A stretch of DNA of 64,000 bases, taken from assembly GCF_025370875.1 (NCBI RefSeq), contig NZ_JAMXFD010000006.1, positions 214,460 through 278,459 on the forward strand, read 5' to 3'. The position numbers and the translations under genes are program-made. Origin of the DNA: Laspinema palackyanum D2c (GTDB lineage: Bacteria; Cyanobacteriota; Cyanobacteriia; Cyanobacteriales; Laspinemataceae). Of the stretch, positions 36,401 to 45,020 are shown one piece after another. Positions within the stretch are counted from its first letter, which is position 1, and the number at the start of each line of letters is the position of its first letter. The notes beneath the pieces are model-generated. The model did no database searches and was not told the DNA's origin. It saw nothing but the letters and a program-made list of their open reading frames with translations.

Positions 36401-38157
36401 AGGTTAGGAACGTCACTCAATTGGCCTTTTAATACCTGAAAAACGGCAGGGTTGGCTTCAATAAATAAGACTTTTTTGATGCCAAGTTCGTGATAAGTTT
36501 TGAGTTCTTCGCCTTCATTCGCTCCCACATGAATGACTCCCCGAGGGGTGATAGAATGCTCCTCTAAGAGTTGGGATAAATCCAACATTTTTGGGTCAGG
36601 AGGGGAACTCTTCCGACTAGAGGGAATCTCCGTTTTTACAGAGTCTTGGGGAAGAGTCTGGGGAGAGAGACTAGAAATAAACCCTTCCAATTCATCCAAA
36701 TTCAGGGAATTAGATAAAATAGTTGTGCAAACTTTCGGGAAACTTTTAACCCCGGAAAATGTTTGGAGGGGTTCGACTAAGGACCGATTCATTGTAGGAA
36801 AAGAACCGGCTAGATCATGGAGAACCACCACTCCCTGATCCGCTAAGAGGGTATGGGCCAATTCTAAACAGAGATGGCGAACGGGACAACCGGGATAAGT
36901 GGGATCTTTAATGGTTACTTCGTCCTGGCGATCGCCTGCATCGACAAAGATAATATCAAAATAGCCTGGGCCATATTTCAAGGGATATTTGCAATACTCT
37001 AAAATCTCGGATTCAGTCCAGCAAGGTCCCCCTAAATAGGCTTTTCCTTCTTGACTTTTAACCTCTATTAATCGATAGTCAATATCTATGCCTTGAGCCG
37101 ATTTGACGATGGGCGTAAATTTTTCATACCAGTCGGCATTGTGTTCGACAGAGACGATTTGCTGACAGACTAATGATTTGATAAACTGCGAGGTGTTACA
37201 TCCCGGCCCATACTCTAGGACTCGTAAAGGACGACGTTTGATTTTATACTGATGAATGATGACATAAGGCAGAATATATTTAAAGGAATGGACAATGTTA
37301 GAAGACTCTACATTGACCAAACTTTGGCCTAATTTGTTAGAATAATTGAGATAAGGCTGACAGAGAGAGTCTAGGTTGATTTGGGAGGTGATGTGGTGAG
37401 TTTTACAGGCGATCGCATTGCCAACATGGGACAAAGGATGAAATATCTCTTCAAAGTTAGTAATCTCTTGAAGTGCAAAGGAGCAGGGACGCGGCAAATC
37501 CCGATCAATCAGCACTAACCATTCATATCCTAGGGCTTTTAGTACCTCTAAACAATCCAGGGTACTCTGAAAATATTTAGGGTTCCATCCCCCTTCCTGA
37601 CTCTCGCGATCGCCTCCCCCGCCATATTCAAATTGCACCAAACTCGGTAACGTTTGGACAGGAATCTCCCGCAGTCCATTAATAATTCCAAATTCGCTGC
37701 CTTCTGTATCCACTTTTAAAATAGAAAGCCGTTCAATTCCGCGATTTTGTAGTAAAGTTTTTAAGGTGAAAGCAGGCACATTCAGGCTGGCCGGGGTTCT
37801 ATTCTGACTGGGAGAATCCGACTGTTGAGGGTTTGCCACTCCCCACCAATCTGGATTTAAGGAGTTCAAATTGACATTAATCTGACCTTGGTATTCCCCC
37901 AAATACAGGGTGACTTCCCCATTTTTGTCAGCGATCGCCGCTTGTTCCAGGGGGACATTCAACCGCTGACAAGTGACCTGTAGTTCCTCTGCTGGGGCGG
38001 GTTCCACCGCCAAGGTGGGAAACCCCGCTTTGACAAAATCTACAAAATAATAATCTTGGGTTCCTACCCCAATTTCGATCGCCGTCCCCTGACGTTCTGG
38101 ATCTAAAATTGTGGCAAAGGTCGTCATTAACTGTCTTGAACAAGCCTCAAACTTCAT
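33421..38157 (-). CDS. Five-domain glycan-modifying megaprotein (FkbM-MT-FkbM-GT11-like-GT41-like)
   Basis: A 1578-residue cytoplasmic protein with no membrane segment. Domains: FkbM methyltransferase ~20-220 (TAIEIGVG, LKVDTEGSEF); a second SAM-fold domain ~300-455 (LRVLEYGPGCNTSQFI, DIIFVDAGDR); FkbM again ~525-730 (GVIHVGANEGEELKTY, LLNLDIQGAEF); a fucosyltransferase-like (GT11) domain ~732-990 (GTNGRFANQLFQYGFLKLYA, IIGLHIRLKD, ISNSTFSFVASM); then a helical module and GT41-like catalytic part ~1010-1578 (KIRLGILQHNF, HRLARVQCTGAW, LYLDAYPDTGDLSLVDPL). The last part is paralogous to the 47875-51663 gene. It probably builds and O-methylates a glycan, perhaps on protein. Domain borders are approximate; no such fusion is known to me. 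Confidence 0.75.
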   Translation of the reverse strand: MKFEACSRQLMTTFATILDPERQGTAIEIGVGTQDYYFVDFVKAGFPTLAVEPAPAEELQVTCQRLNVPLEQAAIADKNGEVTLYLGEYQGQINVNLNSLNPDWWGVANPQQSDSPSQNRTPASLNVPAFTLKTLLQNRGIERLSILKVDTEGSEFGIINGLREIPVQTLPSLVQFEYGGGGDRESQEGGWNPKYFQSTLDCLEVLKALGYEWLVLIDRDLPRPCSFALQEITNFEEIFHPLSHVGNAIACKTHHITSQINLDSLCQPYLNYSNKLGQSLVNVESSNIVHSFKYILPYVIIHQYKIKRRPLRVLEYGPGCNTSQFIKSLVCQQIVSVEHNADWYEKFTPIVKSAQGIDIDYRLIEVKSQEGKAYLGGPCWTESEILEYCKYPLKYGPGYFDIIFVDAGDRQDEVTIKDPTYPGCPVRHLCLELAHTLLADQGVVVLHDLAGSFPTMNRSLVEPLQTFSGVKSFPKVCTTILSNSLNLDELEGFISSLSPQTLPQDSVKTEIPSSRKSSPPDPKMLDLSQLLEEHSITPRGVIHVGANEGEELKTYHELGIKKVLFIEANPAVFQVLKGQLSDVPNLIGVNCAISNFNGTAILHVTSMDAASSILPLKRVKEYYPEIRETHQIQVQCKTLDTLLAELGLNPADFNLLNLDIQGAEFLALQGAKNLLQHIEAINTEVNYEELYEGTQLIDQIDELLAQFDFERVATVTPYHPSWGDAFYVKKPLITLSTLGTNGRFANQLFQYGFLKLYAQTHDLRIETPEWIGQYLFGHQDPPLSKNLPEVKDISTQADDSPILQRQTPLKNVDIWGYFQFNTQYYSQYKDEFCRLFQPVPEVKQQLDPVRDRLLAQGKTIIGLHIRLKDYGFSYFFIAPLIWYKTWLAQIWNTLDQPVLLIASDEPEKVLPYFAEYQPVTAKSLGANLPKADFYPDFYLLSHCNILAISNSTFSFVASMLNRRGTCFMRPKLSAQSLIPYDPWNSEPILHDAKVPRKYEPACLRPLREQIADRWLSLTGDQLKLSYLSGVGIDAKILLDKGVKNEPLTDSERELVQQLKSEITPRLDQPKAMQSFLVAMLYRDAYQLPFPYNGAAIPKWFFADFWQFLFAAPSTFSEPGEPEQYFHYIQGLVNYLHSHLVKNPHSDLWRYIALCFIQSHNFKALCAWEGNGLKITQKRGEILELTLKTLGQTLDYDFPPRPPYRGKIRLGILQHNFFAAKETVVTLAAFEHLDRQKFEVRLYAIAWQETPLQQTCQNCADSFVNLPQKLRDQVEKIRGDDLDILLIGSDISSNTNAIGLLACHRLARVQCTGAWVTTTTGLRQMDYYITGDLMVGPRFQDYYQERVVTVEGSGLCFKRPQPGERARIQPTRHRWGVPEETIIFISGASTNKIGPQIRETWAKILAAVPNSILVLYPFGAMGAKFYRTSPYDNQTQIVFQRYGIDPTRFVVMEQLNSVQELKDSLHQADLYLDAYPDTGDLSLVDPLEVELPMVVREGEAPQTRRSSALLRELQLGQWIAQSESAYIDLAVSLATNPKQREQYREQLHRSFQNTVPCLDTRAYSAKIGALLEKLVQNQI

Positions 38158-38179
38158 CGGATTAAAGCCTAAAATTTCT

Positions 38180-39049
38180 ATGCGGATCCTATTTACCCTG
38201 GCTCACTTTTTCAACCCGGATGGGATTGGCAAGTATGGTGCTCAACGCGACGATTCCACACCGCGCATTCAAGCACTCACCCAAAACCTCACTGCATTGC
38301 ACCAGTTATTTGGAAACTCCCAGTATGCCACGGATTATGCCAACCGGGTTGCGATCAGCGCCAATCAATCCCTACAGACTGACATTGAGATTGTGATTTG
38401 CACGACCCAAGGCTACCATATTCTCGATCGCCTGCCCCTCCCCTCCCATTTATGGACCCATCACCCCACAAATGCCGAACCCCTGCTGCTGGGATTTGAA
38501 TGTCAGGCCCTTTTGAGAGAACGCTTAGGCGGGTATGATTATTACTGTTTTCTGGAAGATGACCTGATTTTGCAGGACCCCTGGTTTTTTATCAAGCTGA
38601 ATTGGTTTACCCAACAAGCAGGCGATCGCCATCTCCTCCAACCCAACCGCTATGAACAATCCACCCACCCCGGCATCGGCAAAACCTACATCGATGGGGA
38701 ACTCCACCCCAAAATTACCGCATCCTATCAAAATGTTCACGAACACCCTCAACTCACCGGCATGATTATGGGGACAGCAGTCACCTTTCATCGCACTTGC
38801 AATCCCCATTCTGGCTGTTATTTCTTAAATGCTCGCCAGATGGAATACTGGGTGCAGCAACCCTATTTTTTAGACCGAGATACCCGGTTTGTGGGTCCGT
38901 TGGAAAGTGCGGCGACTCTGGGAATTATGCGGACATTTAAGGTTTATAAACCTGCACCTCCGATGGCTAATTTTTTGGAGGTGCAGCATTTTGGGAGGGT
39001 TTGGAGTGAAAAAATTAGTCAGTTGGTGAGGTGGCAGGGGGATATTTGA
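38180..39049 (+). CDS. Putative GT-A-type glycosyltransferase, paralogue 1
   Basis: A 289-residue protein I do not recognise by name. It opens MRILFTLAHFFNPDGIGKYG and has the conserved core LLGFECQALLRERLGGYDYYCFLEDDLIL, where EDD after a hydrophobic strand looks like a DxD metal site. DPWFFIKLNWF, LLQPNRYE, NPHSGCYFLNARQMEYW and FVGPLESAATLGIMRTFKVYK follow. The same order occurs in the gene at 41026-41892 (roughly 65% alike by eye). No signal peptide or membrane helix. It diverges from the megaprotein gene with only 22 bases between start codons. A glycosyltransferase role is inferred from fold-like motifs and context. Confidence 0.65.
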   Translation: MRILFTLAHFFNPDGIGKYGAQRDDSTPRIQALTQNLTALHQLFGNSQYATDYANRVAISANQSLQTDIEIVICTTQGYHILDRLPLPSHLWTHHPTNAEPLLLGFECQALLRERLGGYDYYCFLEDDLILQDPWFFIKLNWFTQQAGDRHLLQPNRYEQSTHPGIGKTYIDGELHPKITASYQNVHEHPQLTGMIMGTAVTFHRTCNPHSGCYFLNARQMEYWVQQPYFLDRDTRFVGPLESAATLGIMRTFKVYKPAPPMANFLEVQHFGRVWSEKISQLVRWQGDI

Positions 39050-39109
39050 AACACTGATTTCACGAATTTTCACGGAAGAGATTTATAGAAAGAAGGGATT
39101 GATGATTTT

Positions 39110-40831
39110 ATGACGGATTTTGATTATTATGACCGGGTGAATCCAGATTTGTTGAAAGTTTTACCGGCAGATGCGGCGGTGATTATTGAGGTGGGTTGTG
39201 GTGCAGGGGCGATGGGGGCGCAATATAAGCGGATTAATCCTCATGGGCGTTATATTGGGGTAGAAATTAATCAGGAAGCGGCAGCGGTGGCGGGGCAACG
39301 TTTGGATGAGGTAATTGTTGCGAATGTGGAGGATTTTGAGGATGGGCGGCTCAAGTTTGAAGAAGGGTCAGTTGATTGTTTGGTATATGGGGATGTGTTG
39401 GAACATTTGCGTGATCCTTGGCGGGTTCTCCAGCATCATGTGAAATGGTTGAAGGATGAGGGTCAAGTTTTGGCTTGTATTCCAAATATTCAACATTGGA
39501 CGGCGATTGTTAATTTGTTGCGAGGGAGTTGGGAGTATCAGGACCAAGGGTTGCTCGATCGCACTCATTTACGGTTTTTTACGTTAGATGAGGTGAAAAA
39601 GTTATTCCTTCAGGCGGGGTTACAAAGTTATGAAATCCAAACTCGCGGACGAAAACCTCCGGCGTTTCAGCAGTTCCAGCAGTTAATGGCCCCGGTGGTT
39701 CAAGGGTTAGGAATTGACCCGAAAACGTTTGAAACTCAAACGGGGGCGATTCAATATGTGGTGAGAGGGATTAAGTCGGAAGTGCCGCCGAGACGGTTAT
39801 TAATTCAGACGATTATTATGGCCCCAACGGGGTGCGATCGCCCCCGGGTGTTGGAACCCGATCGCCTCAGTGCGACGATTCCAGGGGTGCGAACAATCTC
39901 CGAGGTGCGATCGGCTAATTTGAATGCAGCACTCCCTCAAGAGGAAAAAGTCTTTATCTGGCAGCGGACCATTATGGACTATCCCGAAGATGTGGTCAAA
40001 CTCAAACAATTGTTGCAACTCGGCTATTTAATTATAGCCGAAATTGATGATGATCCCCTGCGTCGTCCGGAATATGAAAAGAATCTGTTTCTAAGTTATC
40101 GAGGTTGTCACGGCGTGCAAACTTCTACGGAGCCCTTGGCGGATTTTTTACGCCAATATAATCCCAATGTGGCAGTCTTTAAAAATCAATTGGGCTATTT
40201 ACCCCCGAAACGAACTTATTCTGATGAGCAGACTTGTACTATCTTTTTTGGGGCGCTCAATCGTGAGGCGGATTGGCAACCGATTATGCCGGAGTTGAAT
40301 CGGGTTCTGCAAAAATATAAGAAACAAGTCCGGGTAAAAGTGCTGCACGATCGCCAGTTTTTTGAGCAACTACAGGTCAAGAATAAGGAGTTTTTACCCT
40401 TCTCTCCTTATGAAACTTATCAGGAGGTGTTGCATAGCTGTGATGTGGCATTGCTGCCTTTGACGCCGACTCGGATTAATAGTATGAAGTCGGATTTAAA
40501 GTTTCTGGAATGTGCCGGTCATGGGGTGGCAGTGGTTGCAAGTCCGACGGTCTATGAGAAAACGATTATTGAGGGAGAAACGGGGTTAATTTATCGCTCA
40601 GAAGCGGAGTTTGGTAAAACGTTGGAATCTTTAATCCGAGAAGTGGATTTGCGGAGGGGTTTAGGGCAGAATGCTTATCAGTGGGTGGCTGAAAATCGCT
40701 TGCTTTCTCAGCATTATCGGGAACGTCACCAGTGGTATTTGTCCCTGCGCGATCGCCTCCCCCAGTTGAATCAAGAATTGCGCGATCGGCTACCGGAGTT
40801 GTTTGAGGTAACACCAACCGGCGGGGGTTAA
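39110..40831 (+). CDS. Fused SAM methyltransferase and GT4-like glycosyltransferase
   Basis: A 573-residue cytoplasmic fusion. Residues ~1-220 are a class I methyltransferase ([48 protein letters not shown]). Residues ~230-560 are a GT-B-like domain: [38 protein letters not shown] and [24 protein letters not shown], the last being the donor-site region of GT4. It may methylate a glycan and extend it, or methylate its own product; which is not deducible. It lies 60 bases after paralogue 1 and before paralogue 2, all on the plus strand, so one transcript is likely. Confidence 0.75.
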   Translation: MTDFDYYDRVNPDLLKVLPADAAVIIEVGCGAGAMGAQYKRINPHGRYIGVEINQEAAAVAGQRLDEVIVANVEDFEDGRLKFEEGSVDCLVYGDVLEHLRDPWRVLQHHVKWLKDEGQVLACIPNIQHWTAIVNLLRGSWEYQDQGLLDRTHLRFFTLDEVKKLFLQAGLQSYEIQTRGRKPPAFQQFQQLMAPVVQGLGIDPKTFETQTGAIQYVVRGIKSEVPPRRLLIQTIIMAPTGCDRPRVLEPDRLSATIPGVRTISEVRSANLNAALPQEEKVFIWQRTIMDYPEDVVKLKQLLQLGYLIIAEIDDDPLRRPEYEKNLFLSYRGCHGVQTSTEPLADFLRQYNPNVAVFKNQLGYLPPKRTYSDEQTCTIFFGALNREADWQPIMPELNRVLQKYKKQVRVKVLHDRQFFEQLQVKNKEFLPFSPYETYQEVLHSCDVALLPLTPTRINSMKSDLKFLECAGHGVAVVASPTVYEKTIIEGETGLIYRSEAEFGKTLESLIREVDLRRGLGQNAYQWVAENRLLSQHYRERHQWYLSLRDRLPQLNQELRDRLPELFEVTPTGGG

Positions 40832-40835
40832 AACC

Positions 40836-40916
40836 TAATAGCTAAAGTCGGTTAAAACCGACTGAAAACACCACGGGATAACACTTTTAGTCGGTTTTAA
40901 CCGACTTTAGCTATTA
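40836..40916. repeat. 81-bp near-perfect palindrome
   Basis: Arms 40836-40863 and 40889-40916 are exactly complementary over 28 bases, with a 25-base centre that is partly paired. Each arm itself contains an inner palindrome (GTCGGTTAAAACCGAC). It lies five bases after a stop codon. A terminator or a small mobile palindromic element are both possible. Confidence 0.7.
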
Positions 40917-40966
40917 GCTGGGGGTTAAAACCCCCAGCGGGTGGGGGATAAATCCCCCAGCGGGTG
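40917..40966. repeat. Hairpins and direct repeat CCCCCAGCGGGTG
   Basis: GCTGGGGG-TTAAAA-CCCCCAGC is followed by GGGGG-ATAAAT-CCCCC. CCCCCAGCGGGTG occurs at 40931-40943 and 40954-40966, so the unit is duplicated. It abuts the 81-bp palindrome. Confidence 0.6.
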
Positions 40967-40977
40967 TTGCCACTTGC

Positions 40978-41014
40978 TCCCCCATCTCCCCCATCTCCCC
41001 ATCACCCCCATCTC
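40978..41014. repeat. C-tract low-complexity repeat
   Basis: CCCCCATCT units repeat about four times immediately before the paralogue 2 start. It is the same motif as 29043-29101 on the opposite strand. Confidence 0.5.
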
Positions 41015-41025
41015 AACTGATATCT

Positions 41026-41892
41026 ATGAAAATACTGGTCACGATCGCGCATTATTTCAATCCCGATGGCGGAGGGAAACATGGATCTCTGAGCAAAGAC
41101 CCGCGATCGCGGATTGTGGCATTGAGTCAGTCTTTAACCCACTTGGGCGCAATTTTAGGGAAATATCAAGGTCTGCTGGATATCGCTAAATCTGTAGCAA
41201 TCCCCGCGAATCAGGGTCAAGGCTTAGATATTGACATCGTGATTTGTACCACTCAAAACCGCCATGTTTTAGACAAGTTGCCCGTTCCCCATCAGATTTA
41301 CCACCATCACGCCACCCAAGCAGAACCCTTGATGCTGGGGTTTGAATGTCACGCCCTGTTGCGGGATAGTTTGGGTCGCTATGATTATTATTGCTATTTG
41401 GAAGATGACCTCATCCTCCATGACCCCTGGTTTTTTATTAAATTAAACTGGTTTTCCTCCCAAGCGGGAGATTTGAATCTGTTGCAACCCAATCGCTATG
41501 AAATTTCGCCTCCCGGTCGGGTAGGTAAGGTCTATATTGATGGGGATTTATTACCTAGGGCAACGGCCCAGTTTCAGAAGGTGGAGGACCGCCCAGAGTT
41601 GAAGGGCAATATCATGGAGCAACCTGTAGTCTTCCAACGAGCGCTCAATCCTCATTCGGGATGCTTTTTTCTGAATGCCAAACAGATGGCCTATTGGGCG
41701 TCTCAGCCTTATTTTTTAGACCGCGATACCAGTTTTATCGGCCCCTTGGAAAGCGTAGCCACTCTCGGCATCATGCGAACTTTTAGAATCTATAAACCCG
41801 GTCCCGCTTATGCCAGTTTCCTGGAGATTCAGCATTTTGGCACCGCATTTCTCAACCTAATCGGTCGAGGCATTAATATCTCTCCCGGATAG
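41026..41892 (+). CDS. Putative GT-A-type glycosyltransferase, paralogue 2
   Basis: A 288-residue paralogue of the protein at 38180-39049. It keeps the N terminus (AHYFNPDGGGKHG), the acidic core CHALLRDSLGRYDYYCYLEDDLIL, DPWFFIKLNWF, LLQPNRYE, NPHSGCFFLNAKQMAYW and FIGPLESVATLGIMRTFRIYKPG. The spacing of these blocks is unchanged, so the two come from a duplication with the methyltransferase-GT4 fusion between them. Differences are concentrated in the loops between blocks, which could change acceptor choice. Function is inferred, not known. Confidence 0.65.
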   Translation: MKILVTIAHYFNPDGGGKHGSLSKDPRSRIVALSQSLTHLGAILGKYQGLLDIAKSVAIPANQGQGLDIDIVICTTQNRHVLDKLPVPHQIYHHHATQAEPLMLGFECHALLRDSLGRYDYYCYLEDDLILHDPWFFIKLNWFSSQAGDLNLLQPNRYEISPPGRVGKVYIDGDLLPRATAQFQKVEDRPELKGNIMEQPVVFQRALNPHSGCFFLNAKQMAYWASQPYFLDRDTSFIGPLESVATLGIMRTFRIYKPGPAYASFLEIQHFGTAFLNLIGRGINISPG

Positions 41893-41959
41893 AATGAACA
41901 GTTCCTACGGAATCCGGATTTAGTATCAATTTATCCCCGAGCAAAGTCTATCCCCTAAC

Positions 41960-41995
41960 AAAAAGAGCTAGAGATCAAAATCTCTAGCTCTTTTT
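41960..41995. terminator. Strong bidirectional intrinsic terminator
   Basis: A perfect 16-bp stem (arms 41960-41975 and 41980-41995) with a 4-base loop carries A5 at one end and T5 at the other. It serves both the plus-strand glycosyltransferase gene and the convergent RTX gene. Confidence 0.9.
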
Positions 41996-42017
41996 ATTGG
42001 ATTCAGTTAACTGAAAT

Positions 42018-44087
42018 TTAGAAAATCACGATATCGTCACGGGTGATTGTTCCGGTTGCCACAACGGCAAGGGTAACAATATCAAGGGTGGCACCAGCGG
42101 GCGCAGGTGCAGCGCCAGACAAATCCCAGAGCAAGAAGCCACCTTGATTCTGAGCATCAAAGATGATCGCAGGAGTCTGCTGACCGCTGGCAATGGTCGT
42201 GAATGTACCACCGTAAGCCGCATCGGTTCCGACGGAGAAGAAGTCAATACCCGTCCGCAGTCCGGAAGCAGCTTCCGGGACAAACGCGAAGCCGGAACGA
42301 CTCAGGTACAGCTTATCGGTACCTTTCTCGAAGGTAGTAATCGTGTCTCCGGTAGCACCAATACCACCACCATCTTCAAAGCTGGCATAGAGGAAGCCAT
42401 CGGTTGCTCCTACAGTTCCAATCAGGCTGTCAGCCCCTTTGAACCCTTCCAGGGTATCAATCCCGGGACTATCTCCCCGGAGGGTATCTCCAATTACATC
42501 TGCACTCCCCACGAGGAAGTCATTCCCGCTACCGCCCATCAGGGTGTCATCAGCCTTACCAGCAACCAGCACGTTATCGCCGGAGACGGCCATGAGCAGA
42601 TTTTTACCGCCACCGTTCCGGGCATAGAGGGAGTCATTGCCTTCGCCACCGATTAAGGTGCTGTTTGTGCCAGTCAATCCCAGGACCAGGGTATCAAGCC
42701 CTTTGTCCCCGGACAGATAGGAATTGGCTCCCGATGCGGTGATGAAATCGTTATCTTGACCACCGTACAGAGACACGAAGCCTGCTGCACCAATCAGGGT
42801 GTCGTTACCTTGGTTACCAAAGCCAATGCTGGAAGCTCCACCTAGGGATATGCGGTCCAGATTGTTTCCGGCGATCGTGTCGTTGTCTTCGATGTTGCCA
42901 CCATATAAGGTATCGCGGACACCTGTACTGAGCATCGTATCGTTGCCTTTATCTCCATACAGGAGGTTGGTGCCGCCACCCAGGGTTGTGATACCCGTGA
43001 CCAGGGAGAGACCGGAAACCACGGTGTCATTATCTTGTCCACCATATAAGGTACTCCGACTGAACCCCTGGGTTTCTAAGTAGTCTACGCCTGTATTACC
43101 GAATACCAGGACCTGACTGCCTCGGTTGAACAGGGAATCATCTCCCTCCGCCCCCATCATGGTCTGGCGTCCGCGATCGCCGCCGTAGGAGTAGATGTAA
43201 TCGTTCCCGGTCCCGCCATCTAACAAGTTGTTGCGAGGGAAGCCTGCGAGTGCGCTTCGCGCACCGACTACGGTGTTCTGCCCCTCGGTAGATAACCCGA
43301 GTTCTGTAGTAGCTTTGGCACTGAGCATGAACAGGGAGTCGTTTCCTTCACCCCCAATCAGGCTATCGCGATCGCCAATCCCAAAGATGACGTCGTTGCC
43401 TTTGTCACCGCTGAGATAGTTGCGTCCGGGGTTTCTGGGAACAGGTACGCCTGCTTCGAGAACGACGCCCACTCCTGCACCCGATCCACCGCCAGATGTG
43501 GACGGAGGAATGAAGCCAATGCCCGCAACGGTATCGGGGACGAAGGCCGCGCCACCACCTGAGGCACCCGCGCCCTCTCCAGCGATTTCAATCACCTGGA
43601 TGGTATCGTCGCCTATACCACCGTAGAGGGTATCTCCACCGAAGCCGGAGCCACTGATGAAGTCATCGCCGCCATTTCCAAAGGCGAAGTTGCCCCCCCG
43701 ACCGTTACCAAAGTTGAAAATATCGTCGCCATCTTGTTCTCGGTTCTCGGATTGGCTGTCGGTGCCACCGTAAACTGTGTCGGCCCCTCTGTGAGTATTT
43801 CCGCGAGATTCAAACCGGTCTTGGCCTAAGTCGCCAAAGAAGACGCTTCCTCCGGCTTTGCTCACCAAAAAGTCATCGTCTTTACCCCCATAAAGGGTAT
43901 CTCCCGGGCCGCTAGAGGTCAGGGAATCATTTTCGGTATTCCCAAAAATTAAACTCCCACCGAGGGTATCGGTGGTAATAAAATCGGTTCCCGTTCTGCC
44001 CAGAACCGTATCTGCGCCTAGGGCAAACGAAAGTAGATCTAGGGTATCGTTCGGGTTTATCGGGTTTGTATCGAGTATTCTAACCAT
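42018..44087 (-). CDS. RTX (hemolysin-type) calcium-binding repeat protein
   Basis: A 689-residue secreted-type protein with no Sec signal peptide. Glycine- and Asp-rich nonapeptides occur along nearly all of it (GGEGNDSLF, GDKGNDTML, GGIGDDTIQ, GNQGNDTLI), each able to bind Ca2+ in a parallel beta-roll. A Gly/Ala-rich linker lies at ~165-215. The C-terminal ~120 residues (DTITTFEKGTDKLYL...) resemble the end domain of RTX proteins that carries the type I export signal. It is a likely substrate for the exporter at 26996-32941, about 10 kb away. Oscillin-like surface fibre or adhesin are possible roles. At least nine N-x-S/T sequons fall mostly in the repeats. Confidence 0.85.
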   Translation of the reverse strand: MVRILDTNPINPNDTLDLLSFALGADTVLGRTGTDFITTDTLGGSLIFGNTENDSLTSSGPGDTLYGGKDDDFLVSKAGGSVFFGDLGQDRFESRGNTHRGADTVYGGTDSQSENREQDGDDIFNFGNGRGGNFAFGNGGDDFISGSGFGGDTLYGGIGDDTIQVIEIAGEGAGASGGGAAFVPDTVAGIGFIPPSTSGGGSGAGVGVVLEAGVPVPRNPGRNYLSGDKGNDVIFGIGDRDSLIGGEGNDSLFMLSAKATTELGLSTEGQNTVVGARSALAGFPRNNLLDGGTGNDYIYSYGGDRGRQTMMGAEGDDSLFNRGSQVLVFGNTGVDYLETQGFSRSTLYGGQDNDTVVSGLSLVTGITTLGGGTNLLYGDKGNDTMLSTGVRDTLYGGNIEDNDTIAGNNLDRISLGGASSIGFGNQGNDTLIGAAGFVSLYGGQDNDFITASGANSYLSGDKGLDTLVLGLTGTNSTLIGGEGNDSLYARNGGGKNLLMAVSGDNVLVAGKADDTLMGGSGNDFLVGSADVIGDTLRGDSPGIDTLEGFKGADSLIGTVGATDGFLYASFEDGGGIGATGDTITTFEKGTDKLYLSRSGFAFVPEAASGLRTGIDFFSVGTDAAYGGTFTTIASGQQTPAIIFDAQNQGGFLLWDLSGAAPAPAGATLDIVTLAVVATGTITRDDIVIF

Positions 44088-44444
44088 TCAGTTTCTCACT
44101 CCTCATCTGTTTCGTGTCGTCCTTGTCAAGTCTGCTCAGGCAGCTAACCTAGGAAACCCTTGACTTTGGTTGAGTCGTCTGGACTTTCTGTCAGCAGCAA
44201 GTCTAGCCCAATTGGGTGCTAATGTCTAGTCTGGCAAGATGGCAAAATTTTAGCTGTTCCAACTGTGACCGATTAGCATGGCTCATTGATTTTAGCTTGA
44301 CAATGCTGGGGTGCACGACTATGATACCAATCCGAGAGTTCCCTTTCCTTAAAATGGCTCAAAATGCTTACCCAGGCAGCTCTTATTCCTCTATTCTGCG
44401 TTTTCTTTTTCGGACCCGGCAGATCCGAGGAAAGTTTATCAAAT

Positions 44445-44572
44445 AGGGGGCCAGTCGGCCAAGCCTAGATGGGGGGAACCCAGTGAAAATCATCGCTGTG
44501 ACCTGCAATCCTCCGGTTAACGGAGGTAGGAAGGATTCAGGGACGGGTGGGTGAGGGAACCCGGGGTCCCAG
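44445..44572 (+). ncRNA. Structured RNA candidate resembling part of a cobalamin riboswitch
   Basis: The run GGGGAACCCAGTGAAAATC (44473-44491) followed by GCTGTG and CTGCAATC resembles the conserved core GGGAA...GGTG..AATC...GCTG..CCGCAACTGT of cobalamin riboswitches. CTCCG-GTTAA-CGGAG and AATCC.../GGATT stems follow. However, the pairing usual for the first stem is weak, the later conserved box is not clear, and the next gene 450 bases on is not a cobalamin gene. It may be a decayed or unrelated structured RNA. Confidence 0.3.
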
Positions 44573-44686
44573 AAGCGATCGCCTCTTTTCTCCCAACACC
44601 ATCAAAGCTGGACAGCTCGGCTCCTAGGGGCCATTCCCTGCGCTTGATTTAGAAAACCCAAATCTCTCGTCTCTACATTATTGATT

Positions 44687-44707
44687 AAACAGACCCGAAA
44701 TCTGTTT
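44687..44707 (+). terminator. Small hairpin with T-rich tail
   Basis: AAACAGA-CCCGAAA-TCTGTTT is followed by TCTCTCTATT. It lies 115 bases after the riboswitch-like stretch and would fit an end of that transcript. Confidence 0.4.
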
Positions 44708-44729
44708 TCTCTCTATTAATTGTTTCAAC

Positions 44730-44750
44730 TGGAGCGGTTTAACCGCTCCA
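44730..44750. promoter_or_regulatory. Perfect 21-base palindrome, possible operator
   Basis: TGGAGCGGTT-T-AACCGCTCCA has two exact 10-base arms and a single central base, the form expected for a dimeric repressor or activator site rather than an RNA hairpin. No cognate regulator is next to it. Confidence 0.45.
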
Positions 44751-44818
44751 CCCTTTGTGATCTCTACTCCGATTCTAAAAGAGCGCAAAGCCTACGGAAG
44801 GGGATTTTATTGTAATCT

Positions 44819-44846
44819 TCTATACGATCCCCGAAGGGGTTCTATA
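44819..44846. repeat. Imperfect hairpin CTATA...TATAG
   Basis: CTATA and CCCC on the left pair with GGGG and TATAG on the right around a GAA loop, with a small internal loop. Role unknown. Confidence 0.4.
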
Positions 44847-45014
44847 GGGAATTGCTATCAATAGGATAAATTTCGGCTAATTATTACGAAGTTGTAATTG
44901 TTGCTTTAGACCCAGACGATGCTATCCCTTGCATTGCATAAGGCAAAGTAGAGGTAGGGAGCAGTTTTGATTTAGGATTGCTATGGGAGTCAAGACCGAA
45001 AATCGGTGGGGATC

Positions 45015-45020
45015 AAGGAG
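45015..45020 (+). promoter_or_regulatory. Ribosome-binding site AAGGAG fixing a GTG start
   Basis: AAGGAG touches the ATG at 45021 directly but lies six bases before the GTG at 45027, the usual spacing. This favours GTG 45027 as the start of the TPR-GT41 gene. Confidence 0.5.

Noticed and set aside
44216-44446. Plus-strand frame of 76 residues in the RTX upstream spacer
   Set aside because: No ribosome-binding site, mixed composition, and it overlaps the start of the structured RNA candidate.
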